Shown here: piece after piece, positions 26,271 to 34,522 of the stretch
How positions within the stretch are numbered: position 1 is the stretch's first letter
Layout: every line of letters begins with the position of its first letter
DNA from: an uncultured Chitinophagaceae bacterium
Lineage (GTDB): Bacteria > Bacteroidota > Bacteroidia > Chitinophagales > Chitinophagaceae
NCBI GenBank assembly: GCA_937958995.1
Contig: CALGAP010000007.1
Location: 528,806 to 592,805, forward strand
DNA: 64,000 bases
Direction of reading: 5' to 3'
Program-made: the position numbers and the translations under genes
The notes under the pieces: model-generated
What the model was told of the DNA's origin: nothing
The model's input: only the letters and a program-made list of their open reading frames with translations
Database searches by the model: none

Positions 26271-26276
26271 TTCTCG
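26263..26276 (+). promoter_or_regulatory. Operator-like box D (CGGCAACGTTCTCG)
   Basis: Fifth copy of the box, 57 bases before the sialidase-like gene. It equals box A (minus strand) at 13 of 14 positions. It overlaps the right arm of the preceding hairpin. Confidence 0.6.
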
Positions 26277-26332
26277 TTCATTTATCGGCGCATTCAGGAA
26301 TAAACGGCTGCAGTTTTTTATAACTTCAGCTT

Positions 26333-27688
26333 ATGAGAAAGAAATTACTTGGGCTTTCATTTATTCTGATTACTGCTACTGCCATAGCCCAGAAAAATGA
26401 GGTATTAAAAAACTGGTACAAACCCATTGAGCATCCCGATACCAACTGGATCAAGAAAGAACAAGTCACCCCTACTCCTATGCCGCGCATCAGTGATGTG
26501 CAGCACGTAACTTTGCACTATAGTAAAGACACGTATTGCGGTCACCCGCGCATGATCAATTTTAAGTATTTTCCCCCCAACGAAATTATTGTCGGACATT
26601 TTCACGCCCCCTCCCAATACAAGGTATATGACGACGTGAGGCATATCAGTTATCAAAGCCGGTCGGTAAGCATGTTGCAGCGCTCATTAGATACCGGCAA
26701 GACCTGGCCGAAAGAACTGGATGTGGTGATCTTCGACAATACCATCGGCAAACAGGAGAAAGAAGCACTGGCTAACAGGAAAAACACCTCGCCGAAGAAG
26801 TATAATATGTTCGATCCTGATGCAGTATTCTTTTTCGCCAACACCATGCAATATCCACTCGACTCCATGTTCATGCCTTCACTGTTGGCCTTTCGCTCAG
26901 TCGACAGGGGTAAAACCTGGACAGAACAGCCGTATAAAATAATTGCGCCGGGCATAGATTCGGAAACGATTATTTCGAAACAAAATACACCGGTTATCCA
27001 AATGCCCGATGGCAAAACGCTGCTGGGTTCATTCTGGATATCGCACCGCATAAGAAGCGAGGCAAGAGTGAAATACAGCGATGGTTCCGCCATTTTTTAC
27101 AGCAAAGACAACGGACTCACCTGGCACTTCCTGAGCAGGCCTGTCAGAGACCTATCGGGTACCGGCCATTTCATTTACGAAACGCTTTTCCCGGCCCAGA
27201 ACGGCGATCTTCATTTTTACAGCATTCATCTCGCCGACAAAGGTTATGATGTGAATGGTATGAAAAACGCCATTACGTTGTGCATATCAAAAGATGGCGG
27301 CAAGACATGGACTGAGCCCGTGCCCATCACCGGTAAGGGCCAGGGCGCCTGGGGATACTTCGACGACAGCAATGTAGCTTATAAAGTGGTATACCGCGCC
27401 CCGTGGCCCATTCAACTGAAAGACGGACGCATACTGCTCGTGTTTACCCGCCGCAAAATGCCGGCAGGTATCGGCGGCATCATCAGTGCAGATGGCGGCA
27501 AAACATGGAGCGAAGAATTTGTGATTCGCGGTGTCGCAAAGTGGTGGGATTGCGGCTACCCGGTGGGCGCGGAACTGGAAGACGGCCGCATATTCGTTGC
27601 GTACTACTTTAATGAACAGGATGGCAATGAGCAGGGCGGCACAAGATTTATCGGCGGCACATTTTTCCGAATAGAAGATAAAAAATAA
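26333..27688 (+). CDS. Sialidase-like protein with five Asp boxes
   Basis: A 451-residue secreted protein (signal MRKKLLGLSFILITATAIAQ). Five Asp-box/BNR motifs are visible: SLDTGKTW, SVDRGKTW, SKDNGLTW, SKDGGKTW and SADGGKTW, spread over a six-bladed propeller as in GH33 exo-sialidases. Candidate arginines occur, but the sialidase Arg triad, Tyr and Glu cannot be assigned safely, so a different BNR hydrolase or lyase is possible. Its own operator-like box lies 57 bases upstream. A sialidase would fit the O-acetylesterase and GH109-type genes and point to a mucin- or glycolipid-like target; this is inference. Confidence 0.75.
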   Translation: MRKKLLGLSFILITATAIAQKNEVLKNWYKPIEHPDTNWIKKEQVTPTPMPRISDVQHVTLHYSKDTYCGHPRMINFKYFPPNEIIVGHFHAPSQYKVYDDVRHISYQSRSVSMLQRSLDTGKTWPKELDVVIFDNTIGKQEKEALANRKNTSPKKYNMFDPDAVFFFANTMQYPLDSMFMPSLLAFRSVDRGKTWTEQPYKIIAPGIDSETIISKQNTPVIQMPDGKTLLGSFWISHRIRSEARVKYSDGSAIFYSKDNGLTWHFLSRPVRDLSGTGHFIYETLFPAQNGDLHFYSIHLADKGYDVNGMKNAITLCISKDGGKTWTEPVPITGKGQGAWGYFDDSNVAYKVVYRAPWPIQLKDGRILLVFTRRKMPAGIGGIISADGGKTWSEEFVIRGVAKWWDCGYPVGAELEDGRIFVAYYFNEQDGNEQGGTRFIGGTFFRIEDKK

Positions 27689-27786
27689 GGCATCGTCAAT
27701 ACAGCCGGTAATAACCGGCGCTGGTGTGCTTACAGAGATTACCTTTACGGCAGGCAAATTGCATCATCAACCGCAACCTGCTTGAT

Positions 27787-29532
27787 ATGAAAATACTCTG
27801 GAAATACCTGAAGCCACACCGGCATTTTATTTTTCTCTCGCTATTCTTGGCTGGCTGCGCACAGTTGCTCAACCTGCTCGACCCGATCATCTTCGGGAAA
27901 ATTATCGACGACTATGCCACCAATAAACTCAATCTGCCGGAAAATGAACTGATCAGCGGCGTACTGTATTGGTTGTTAATCGCGCTGGGTGTGGCCTTGC
28001 TGGCAAGACTTTGTAAAGCCGCCCAGGAATTTATTACCCGCAAGACGGTGGCGCGTTTCGGCATGAATATTTTCAATGATGGTTTGCGACAAACACTGCG
28101 GCTCTCCTTCCAGGAATTTGAAGAAAGCCGGAGCGGCACCACGCTGGCGGTATTGCAAAAAGTAAAGACTGATGCCGAACGTTTTATCAACTCCTTTATC
28201 ACTGTACTTTTTTCTTCGCTGATCGGCGTGGCTTTTTTGATCTGGTATAGCGTGAACCGCAACTGGCTGCTGGTACCGGTATTTTTTATCGGCATCATTA
28301 TGCTGGGATCATTAACCGGTTTAATCAGCAAACGTATCAAAAGCATTCAACGCTCCATCAACCGGCAAACCGATAAGCAGGCAGGAGTGATTACTGAAAG
28401 TCTTCGCAATATTGAACTGGTAAAAAGCCTGGGACTTACCTTTCCGGAGATAAGAAGACTTCATGAACAAACCATGAAAATTTTTGACCTGGAAATGCAA
28501 AAGGCAAAAAAAGTGAGTTCGCTGGCCTTCATCCAGGGAAATATGCTCAACCTGCTGAAGCAATCCATTCTGTTTATCCTTCTCTGGCTGATCTTCAGAA
28601 AAGTACTCAGCACCGGCGAGCTGATTGCAATGCAGTTTATTTCTACCGCCATATTTAATCCTTTGCAGGATCTCGGCAACCTGATCATTCTCTACCGCGA
28701 AGCGGAGACCTCCATGCAAAACTTCGACCGGCTGATGAACAAACCCATCGAGCAGCGGCCCGAGAATTCGGTAGAGGTAGGCCCGCTACAGAATCTCCGG
28801 TTTGAAAATGTGGTCTTCCGCCACCGCACCGCCACTTACAACGCCATTGATGGCATTTCATTCACCATCAACCGCGGCGATACGGTAGCTTTTGTTGGCC
28901 CTTCGGGTTCAGGAAAATCCACTTTGGTGAAACTGCTGGTAGGTTTGTACACGCCCATCTCGGGAAACATTCTTTTCAACGAAATCAACGCCTCCCAAAT
29001 CCGCTACAATCCCCTGCGGCGGCAGATCGGTTTTGTAACGCAGGAAACGCAATTGTACGCAGGCACTATCAAAGACAACCTGCTTTTTGTAAACCCTTCC
29101 GCCACCGACGAGGAGATCATGGAAGCTTTACGAAAAGCATCGGCCACCAAACTTGTTGAAAAATCTTCGAACGGACTGAACACTATCATCGGTGAGAGCG
29201 GCATGAAACTCTCCGGCGGCGAAAAGCAGCGCCTTTCCATTGCGCGCGCCCTGCTGCGCAAACCGCAACTGCTGATTTTCGACGAAGCCACCTCCGCACT
29301 CGACTCGCTGACGGAGGAAGAGATCACGCAAACGGTAAGACAAATTTCTACCAACAAACAGCAAATGACAATACTGATTGCGCACCGCCTGTCAACAATT
29401 ATGCATGCTGATATTATTTACGTACTCGAGAAAGGAAAAATTTCCGAAACCGGCACGCACGAAGAGTTGTTGCAACAAAAGGGTTTGTATTACTCAATGT
29501 GGAGGCAGCAGGTGGGCGAAAGGAGGAAGTAG
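27787..29532 (+). CDS. ABC transporter, fused permease and ATPase (MsbA-like exporter)
   Basis: A 581-residue half-transporter. Six membrane helices occupy the first 310 residues (FIFLSLFLAGCAQLLNLL; VLYWLLIALGVALLARL; LLVPVFFIGIIMLGS and others). The ATPase follows with Walker A GPSGSGKST, Q-loop FVTQETQLYAG, signature LSGGEKQRLS, Walker B LLIFDEATSALDS and switch His in IAHRLST. It functions as a homodimer exporting a lipid, peptide or drug. The start at 27787 (MKILWKYLKPHR) is preferred over the in-frame ATG at 27724, which adds sequence without membrane character. It is not obviously linked to the glycan locus that ends just before it. Confidence 0.9.
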   Translation: MKILWKYLKPHRHFIFLSLFLAGCAQLLNLLDPIIFGKIIDDYATNKLNLPENELISGVLYWLLIALGVALLARLCKAAQEFITRKTVARFGMNIFNDGLRQTLRLSFQEFEESRSGTTLAVLQKVKTDAERFINSFITVLFSSLIGVAFLIWYSVNRNWLLVPVFFIGIIMLGSLTGLISKRIKSIQRSINRQTDKQAGVITESLRNIELVKSLGLTFPEIRRLHEQTMKIFDLEMQKAKKVSSLAFIQGNMLNLLKQSILFILLWLIFRKVLSTGELIAMQFISTAIFNPLQDLGNLIILYREAETSMQNFDRLMNKPIEQRPENSVEVGPLQNLRFENVVFRHRTATYNAIDGISFTINRGDTVAFVGPSGSGKSTLVKLLVGLYTPISGNILFNEINASQIRYNPLRRQIGFVTQETQLYAGTIKDNLLFVNPSATDEEIMEALRKASATKLVEKSSNGLNTIIGESGMKLSGGEKQRLSIARALLRKPQLLIFDEATSALDSLTEEEITQTVRQISTNKQQMTILIAHRLSTIMHADIIYVLEKGKISETGTHEELLQQKGLYYSMWRQQVGERRK

Positions 29533-29568
29533 ATTATTTCTTCACAGAAAAGTATTTCTTTTGCATCA

Positions 29569-30363
29569 ATGAATTATTCAGCACCAGAAATCAGAACTGT
29601 GAATGTTACCCGTTATGTCACCCCCTTACGCGAGGGCGGCTCATTACCGGCCATTGCCGAGGCTGATGATGGATTTTTGTATGTGCTGAAGTTCAGGGGG
29701 GCGGGACAAGGCATCAAGACCCTGATTGCCGAACTGATCGGCGGCGAACTGGCAAGGGCGGCGGATTTTAAAGTGCCCGAGATTGTATTTGCCCATCTCG
29801 ACGAAGCATTTGGCCGCACAGAACCCGACGAAGAAATACAGGACCTGCTGAAAGCGAGCATTGGCCTTAACCTGGCCTTGCATTACCTGCAGGGCGCGAT
29901 CACTTTCGATCCCGCAATACACCGGGTGGATGCTGCGCTAGCCAGTAAAATTGTGTGGCTGGATTGCCTGCTGACCAATGTAGACCGTTCGTTTCGAAAT
30001 ACCAATATGCTGGTGTGGAACAAGGAACTCTGGCTGATCGATCATGGCGCTTCCCTTTATTTTCATCACAACTGGAAAGGATGGAAAGAATCAGCCACGC
30101 GCCCGTTTAGCCAGGTAAAGGATCATGTGTTGCTGCGACAGGCCAGCGAACTACAACAAGCCGATGAGGTGATGAAGCAGCTACTCACGGAAGAAAAGAT
30201 CAGCCACATCGTTGCTTTAGTCCCGGAAGAATGGCTGCGGCAAAGTTTTGATGAAAGCGCCACAGAAGTTAGAAAGATTTACACAGACTACCTGGTCAAC
30301 AGGATAAAATCATCTCAATCATTCGTAAACGAAGCCATCGATGCAAGAAAACAACTTGTTTGA
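29569..30363 (+). CDS. HipA-like kinase (HipA_2 type)
   Basis: A 264-residue protein resembling the short HipA-like kinases. It has a nucleotide-loop-like ADDGFLYVLKFRG with the Lys, ELIGGELARAADFKVPEIVF, and the catalytic-type pair LLTNVDRSFRNTNMLVW (compare the NxDRHxxN loop) and LWLIDHGASLYF (compare the DFG-like IDH/D). Unlike classical HipA it has no N-terminal subdomain and no HipB antitoxin gene beside it. Instead it overlaps a DUF3037 gene by 23 bases, a pairing I recall as recurrent in bacteria. It is probably a protein kinase with unknown target. Confidence 0.75.
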   Translation: MNYSAPEIRTVNVTRYVTPLREGGSLPAIAEADDGFLYVLKFRGAGQGIKTLIAELIGGELARAADFKVPEIVFAHLDEAFGRTEPDEEIQDLLKASIGLNLALHYLQGAITFDPAIHRVDAALASKIVWLDCLLTNVDRSFRNTNMLVWNKELWLIDHGASLYFHHNWKGWKESATRPFSQVKDHVLLRQASELQQADEVMKQLLTEEKISHIVALVPEEWLRQSFDESATEVRKIYTDYLVNRIKSSQSFVNEAIDARKQLV

Positions 30364-30727
30364 ATACGCGGTAATTCGGTATGTGCCCCGGCCGGAGAGA
30401 GAGGAATTTCTGAACGTCGGCGTAATACTCTATTGCCCTTCAAAGAAGTTTCTGAACATGAAATATACCCTGCACCAGGATCGCGTTATGGCTTTTTATG
30501 AAAAATCGGATATAGATGAGCTGCAAAAATTCCTGGAAGCATTTAAAGAAGTGTGTTGCGGTTCCTCTAAAGACTCTCCTATCGCAAAACTTGATATCGC
30601 CAACAGGTTTCGCTGGCTGACGGCCGCCAGAAGCACGATCATTCAGACCTCAAAAGTGCACCCGGGCCTTTGCGAAGATCCGGCTAAAGAACTGCAGAAG
30701 CTGCACGAACAGTTGGTGGAGAAATGA
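30341..30727 (+). CDS. DUF3037 protein, partner of HipA-like kinase
   Basis: A 128-residue soluble protein with YAVIRYVPRPEREEFLNVGVILYCP, the hallmark of DUF3037, followed by a helical half and FRWLTAARSTIIQTSKVHPGLCEDP. No enzymatic motif is visible. The start codon lies 23 bases inside the HipA-like gene, so translation is coupled and the two proteins probably work as a pair (regulator, substrate or antidote of the kinase; inference). The stop is three bases from the stop of the convergent peptidase gene. Confidence 0.8.
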   Translation: MQENNLFEYAVIRYVPRPEREEFLNVGVILYCPSKKFLNMKYTLHQDRVMAFYEKSDIDELQKFLEAFKEVCCGSSKDSPIAKLDIANRFRWLTAARSTIIQTSKVHPGLCEDPAKELQKLHEQLVEK

Positions 30728-30730
30728 CTC

Positions 30731-32266
30731 TTACCTGGAGCCGTTAATCAATTTCATTACATACTCCATCTGCGTATCCCTGTTCTTCATAAAATCATCA
30801 AAGCTCTGCCACACTTCATGATGAGGAATAATACCCCTTCCCTCCGGCTGATCGGGCTTAACTGGCGCGTCTTGTACCACATATACAATGGAGAATTTTG
30901 TCTTAATGCCGGAGTTGGGCAATTGGTAAACAAAAGGCACATGCCCGTTATGACCATAATAACCGCCGCCGGTTTCCACGCCCACCACAGTGGCGTTGCG
31001 CGCATAACCTTTTACCAGCGAAGCCAGGTGAGAAGCCGCCGAAGCCACGTTTTCGTTGATGAGTAAATACAGTCTTCCCTCAAAGGCAGGCTTCTTAGGA
31101 TTATAGACCGGGTTATGTTTTTCGTGCTGGTGATTCTTCCCATTCACAAGCCGGGGAAAGCGATCGTAGAGGAATTTCTTTCCCTCCACTTTTTCTACCT
31201 CCCCCATCTTGTGCGAAGTGGTAACGCCGAAGAAATATTCTTCATAGGGAATCGAATCGAACATGATATAAGCTGTAGTGTTTTCCCTGAAAGATTGATC
31301 GGTAAGATACATCATCGGTTGCTCAAAAGTGGGATCGCTGCCACCGGGATTGCCGCGGATATCGAGTATAAGGTTTTTTACACTGTGGGAATGTAGTACA
31401 TTGAAAACGCTGTCGATAAAACGAACATACACCGCAAAGGCGGGATCTTCAGCACTGGCCGCCATGGCAAATATTCTTATGTGCAAAAGTCCGGTAGAAG
31501 GGTTCAGCATCTTAAAACTATACATGGGCTCCACCGAATAATCAGTAACACTATCAACCGGCGCGCTGTGGCGAAGGGCCAGGTTTGATTCGCGTTCGGA
31601 TTTATATACGGCCGCCACAGTGAGAGTTTTAATTTCAGAAGAATAAGGTGGGGAAAACCGGATGGTGAAACTATCTGTCAATCCGTACTCAAGCAAATAT
31701 CTTATACCAAAACTTTTATCTACGCTACCCGATAGTTTTTCGGTGATGGCATAACCATCGGTGGTAATGTATTTGTAAAAAGACTGCATCAATGTTTTAT
31801 CATCCCTGCCATTAATGCTAAGAATACGCGCACCCACGGGAATAGGCGCATAATCATTGTTGAATACTATCTTTCCTTCAATATATTTCAGCGCATAGGG
31901 AAAGAAAGCCTTTTGCCGGTTAAGATAATCGAGCAATTCTTCCGGCACTTCGGTATAATTATGACAACTTCCTTCAAAGTCGGTGAGCACCAGGATTATC
32001 TTGTTGAATTCAGTTACGCTAAGCGGCTTTGACGTCTGATGAAAAGCCCATTGATAAATGCTGTCAATTTGTTGTTGGGAGCGATAGCGGTATAAACCCG
32101 AATTGGCTTTTTCGCGGATGTCGCGGAAAAGGCGGAGGTCTTCCCGCATGGCTGAGACGGTGAGCTTCTTGTCGAAAAACGCGAGACTATCATGGCTATT
32201 ACTTTGCCCCCATGCTTGTTGCGACAAGAAAACAACGAGCACCGCCAGGCTTCTGATTTGGTTCAT
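30731..32266 (-). CDS. Secreted S41-family (tail-specific) peptidase
   Basis: A 511-residue exported protein (signal MNQIRSLAVLVVFLSQQAWGQ). A PDZ-like middle (YAPIPVGARILSINGRD) precedes the S41 core: LILDIRGNPGGSDPTF, YLLINENVASAASHLASLVKGY (probable nucleophile Ser near 409) and VVGVETGGGYYGHNG. Family members are serine-lysine proteases. The expected Lys about 25 residues after the Ser is not obvious by eye (the nearest, in SLVKGY, is closer), so activity is uncertain. The frame opens at 32287, but the signal peptide starts at 32266. Stand-alone, convergent with the DUF3037 gene. Confidence 0.8.
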   Translation of the reverse strand: MNQIRSLAVLVVFLSQQAWGQSNSHDSLAFFDKKLTVSAMREDLRLFRDIREKANSGLYRYRSQQQIDSIYQWAFHQTSKPLSVTEFNKIILVLTDFEGSCHNYTEVPEELLDYLNRQKAFFPYALKYIEGKIVFNNDYAPIPVGARILSINGRDDKTLMQSFYKYITTDGYAITEKLSGSVDKSFGIRYLLEYGLTDSFTIRFSPPYSSEIKTLTVAAVYKSERESNLALRHSAPVDSVTDYSVEPMYSFKMLNPSTGLLHIRIFAMAASAEDPAFAVYVRFIDSVFNVLHSHSVKNLILDIRGNPGGSDPTFEQPMMYLTDQSFRENTTAYIMFDSIPYEEYFFGVTTSHKMGEVEKVEGKKFLYDRFPRLVNGKNHQHEKHNPVYNPKKPAFEGRLYLLINENVASAASHLASLVKGYARNATVVGVETGGGYYGHNGHVPFVYQLPNSGIKTKFSIVYVVQDAPVKPDQPEGRGIIPHHEVWQSFDDFMKNRDTQMEYVMKLINGSR

Positions 32267-32455
32267 TGGTGAAATTTCGAGCCGCAAAGTACAACTCGTG
32301 CGCCTAAAATCCTGAGTGCGGCTTTCTGCTTGTGGAGCATTTTCCCCGGTTTGTGTATAAAAAGCGACAGATTCCTTCGTGCCTCACGATAATTCTACCC
32401 CTTCCCGGGGTATAAGAATTGAGCAAATGCCTGCACCAACATTAAATCTGCAAAT

Positions 32456-32665
32456 ATGCCAATCGTAAAAGTAATCGAGGTCATTGCATCCTCCGAAAAA
32501 AGCATAGAAGATGCTTTACAACAAGCGGTAGCCGAAGCCTCCAAGACCATCCACAACATCGACTCCGTTTACGTAAAAGACATCAAAGCACACGTAAAGG
32601 ATAACAAGGTTACTACCTATGGGGTGATCTGTAAAATCTCTTTCCGCCTTGACAGCGACCGTTAA
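32456..32665 (+). CDS. Dodecin family flavin-binding protein
   Basis: A 69-residue protein, full length for dodecin: VKVIEVIASSEKSIEDALQQAV, then IHNIDSVYVKDIKAHVKDNK and TYGVICKISFRLD. Dodecins form hollow 12-mers that store or quench riboflavin, FMN or related ligands. The canonical Trp36 in the flavin sandwich is not present here (the stretch reads HNIDSVYVKD with Tyr), which may change ligand preference. Single-gene unit, followed 12 bases later by a strong terminator. Confidence 0.9.
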   Translation: MPIVKVIEVIASSEKSIEDALQQAVAEASKTIHNIDSVYVKDIKAHVKDNKVTTYGVICKISFRLDSDR

Positions 32666-32675
32666 TAACTTCAAA

Positions 32676-32705
32676 TGGAAAGCCCATTGGTTAATGGGCT
32701 TTCCA
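32676..32705 (+). terminator. Terminator after the dodecin gene
   Basis: Perfect 13-bp stem TGGAAAGCCCATT with AATGGGCTTTCCA around the loop GGTT. The T-run after it is weak (TCTTACG), but the stem is strong and close to the stop codon. Confidence 0.75.
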
Positions 32706-32819
32706 TCTTACGAATTTGTTTGCACCGGCAATAGTGGTATTAGGGGATCGTTAGGTACTTCTATTTATTAAACAAACAAGTTCTCTTTATTTTATTATTT
32801 CCGCATTCTTAAATTTTGC

Positions 32820-33018
32820 AGCCTCGCAAGTTTGACTATACTATTGCCGCCGACTTTCTACGAGCCGAAAGTCTTCCCTGATCCATATACTTGATTCTTG
32901 CATTGAATCATTGTTATGGCGCCAATGCGCAGGATCGTCAGTAACCTGTCGGGCGCTCCTAAATTTGTTGGTAACCTAAAGTTTGATTAAAAGTGAGAGC
33001 CCAATTTCTATTGGGCTC
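32820..33018 (+). ncRNA. Candidate structured RNA or small-ORF region
   Basis: The 410-base gap 32705-33114 has no normal gene but is not featureless. Hairpins can form at 32852-32873 (GACTTTC/GAAAGTC, 8-base loop) and 32892-32910 (TGATTC/GAATCA), a CAGG/CCTG pair lies at 32930-32948, and a strong intrinsic terminator closes the region at 32997-33018. Within it, 32916-32990 encodes a possible 24-residue peptide, MAPMRRIVSNLSGAPKFVGN plus four residues, ending 6 bases before the terminator stem. Either a small RNA, a leader controlling the Crp-type gene behind, or a mini-protein mRNA is possible. I see no clear promoter in front of it. Confidence 0.35.
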
Positions 33019-33025
33019 ATTTTTT
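32997..33025 (+). terminator. Strong intrinsic terminator upstream of the Crp-type gene
   Basis: Stem GAGCCCAAT (32997-33005) with ATTGGGCTC (33010-33018), loop TTCT, followed by ATTTTTTA. No recognised gene ends in front of it, so it must terminate an unannotated transcript or read-through from the dodecin gene. Confidence 0.8.
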
Positions 33026-33114
33026 AGGCGATTCATCACGCAAACAGTCTTCCAGGCTTATGAGGCGATCGCCGCAGCAAAATCTTAATTTTGTCCTTAA
33101 TAAACTTCTCAGGC

Positions 33115-33681
33115 ATGGGACATCTCCGGGCATATTACGAACGCATGGCAAAACTGCATCCTTCTGAATGGGAGTTTATTGCCAGGCATTTTTCGCGCAA
33201 AGTCTTTGCGAAAAATGAAATCATCACCCGCGATGGCGAAACCGAAAAATTTCTTTCGTTTATTGAAAGCGGCATTGTACGATTTTTTATTCCCGGAGAG
33301 GAAAATGAGCTGACTTTTCAGTTCAGCTTTGATCATCAATTTACCTGTGCCTACGACTCATTTCTCACCCAAACTCCCTCCTGCTATGCTCTGCAGGCAC
33401 TGACGAAAACCATTGTGTGGCGGATATCTTATGATGATCTGCAAAAAGTGTACAATCAAACCAATGCGGGCAATTTGTTGGGACGTATAGCTGCCGAAAA
33501 ATTATTCCTGGAAAAAAGTAAAAGAGAATTATCACTGCTGCAATACAATGCGAAAGAACGCTATCTGCAGCTATTCAACGAGCAGCCCCAGATACTGCAA
33601 CAGATCCCGCTGAAATACGTGGCTTCGTATATTGGCATCACTCCCCAGGCGCTGAGCAGAATTCGCCGGCAAATTTCTTAA
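33115..33681 (+). CDS. Crp/Fnr-family transcription regulator
   Basis: A 188-residue regulator with an N-terminal cyclic-nucleotide-binding-like barrel (FAKNEIITRDGETEKFLSFIESGIVRFF; LTFQFSFDHQFTCAYDSFL) and a C-terminal helix-turn-helix (LKYVASYIGITPQALSRIRRQI). No iron-sulfur cysteine cluster is present, so it is not an FNR-type oxygen sensor, and the phosphate-binding loop is not canonical, as is common in Bacteroidota members. The frame opens with TTG at 33091; ATG at 33115 gives the usual length. The sequence TAATTTTG at 33086-33093 matches the -7 element, but no TTG lies at the right distance. Confidence 0.85.
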   Translation: MGHLRAYYERMAKLHPSEWEFIARHFSRKVFAKNEIITRDGETEKFLSFIESGIVRFFIPGEENELTFQFSFDHQFTCAYDSFLTQTPSCYALQALTKTIVWRISYDDLQKVYNQTNAGNLLGRIAAEKLFLEKSKRELSLLQYNAKERYLQLFNEQPQILQQIPLKYVASYIGITPQALSRIRRQIS

Positions 33682-33740
33682 CATAGGTTCATTGCAAGGG
33701 TGCTGTTGCGTGACGAAATTTGGAAAAATGATTTTGTTGT

Positions 33741-34340
33741 ATGCCTCTTCCCATACTCGCTTATGGCCACCCGCTGTTGAGACAGAGCTGTGTTGATATT
33801 GATAAAAACTATCCTGGTCTCGAAAAACTGGTAACCGACATGTGGGAAACGATGCGCAATGCCAATGGCTGCGGGCTGTCGGCTCCGCAGATTGGCCAGC
33901 CCATCAGGCTGTTTGTCGTGGATAGCCTATCAACATTTACCAATCTTTCTCCATCGCAAAGAGAAGGTTATTTTGCCGATGTCGACTCGGGCATACAAGA
34001 AACGTTTATCAATGCACGCATCGTAAAGCGGTCTGCAGAGTTTTGGGAGGATGAAGAAGGTTGCTTAAGTCTGCCGGGCTTAAGCAGAAAGGTAAGCAGG
34101 CCCTGGAGTATTGCGATTGAGTATTATGATTTGCAGTTTCAGCTACACCATAAGGAATTCAGCGGCGCTACTGCGAGAATGATTCAGCATGAATACGACC
34201 ATACAGAAGGTGTGTTGTATATTGATCATCTTAAACCTTTGGCGAGGAAACTGATGGCGCGGAAGTTGATAGAGATTTCGAAGGGGAAGGTGAGGGTGAA
34301 ATACCCGATGAAATTCGCAGCTGCAATTCCCGGGGCGTGA
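33741..34340 (+). CDS. def: Peptide deformylase
   Basis: A 199-residue metalloenzyme with all three deformylase motifs: GCGLSAPQIG (43-52), EGCLSLPG with metal Cys108, and QHEYDHTEG with His150, Glu151 and His154. It removes the formyl group from nascent proteins. A roughly 25-residue insertion between motifs I and II (STFTNLSPSQREGYFADVDS) makes it longer than E. coli Def (169 residues). Not in an operon with fmt, so it may be a second, accessory copy in this genome. It starts 59 bases after the Crp-type gene in the same direction. Confidence 0.9.
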   Translation: MPLPILAYGHPLLRQSCVDIDKNYPGLEKLVTDMWETMRNANGCGLSAPQIGQPIRLFVVDSLSTFTNLSPSQREGYFADVDSGIQETFINARIVKRSAEFWEDEEGCLSLPGLSRKVSRPWSIAIEYYDLQFQLHHKEFSGATARMIQHEYDHTEGVLYIDHLKPLARKLMARKLIEISKGKVRVKYPMKFAAAIPGA

Positions 34341-34522
34341 AATATCAGAATAATGGAAGCAAATCCCGCCCAACTACCAAAATCTCCGACAAACTACCAA
34401 AGCCACCGTCCAAAACCACCCATTTCCCGATTCCGCTTTATTTCCCGCAACATCGTCATTCGGCGATTCAGAAAATTTTCACGCAACCCGATCTTTAATT
34501 TGGTGTCTGCAAATTTCCCCGC

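Noticed and set aside
29569..30727. Classical HipBA toxin-antitoxin system
   Set aside because: No HipB-type helix-turn-helix gene on either side and the kinase lacks the HipA N-terminal domain; described instead as a HipA_2/DUF3037 pair.
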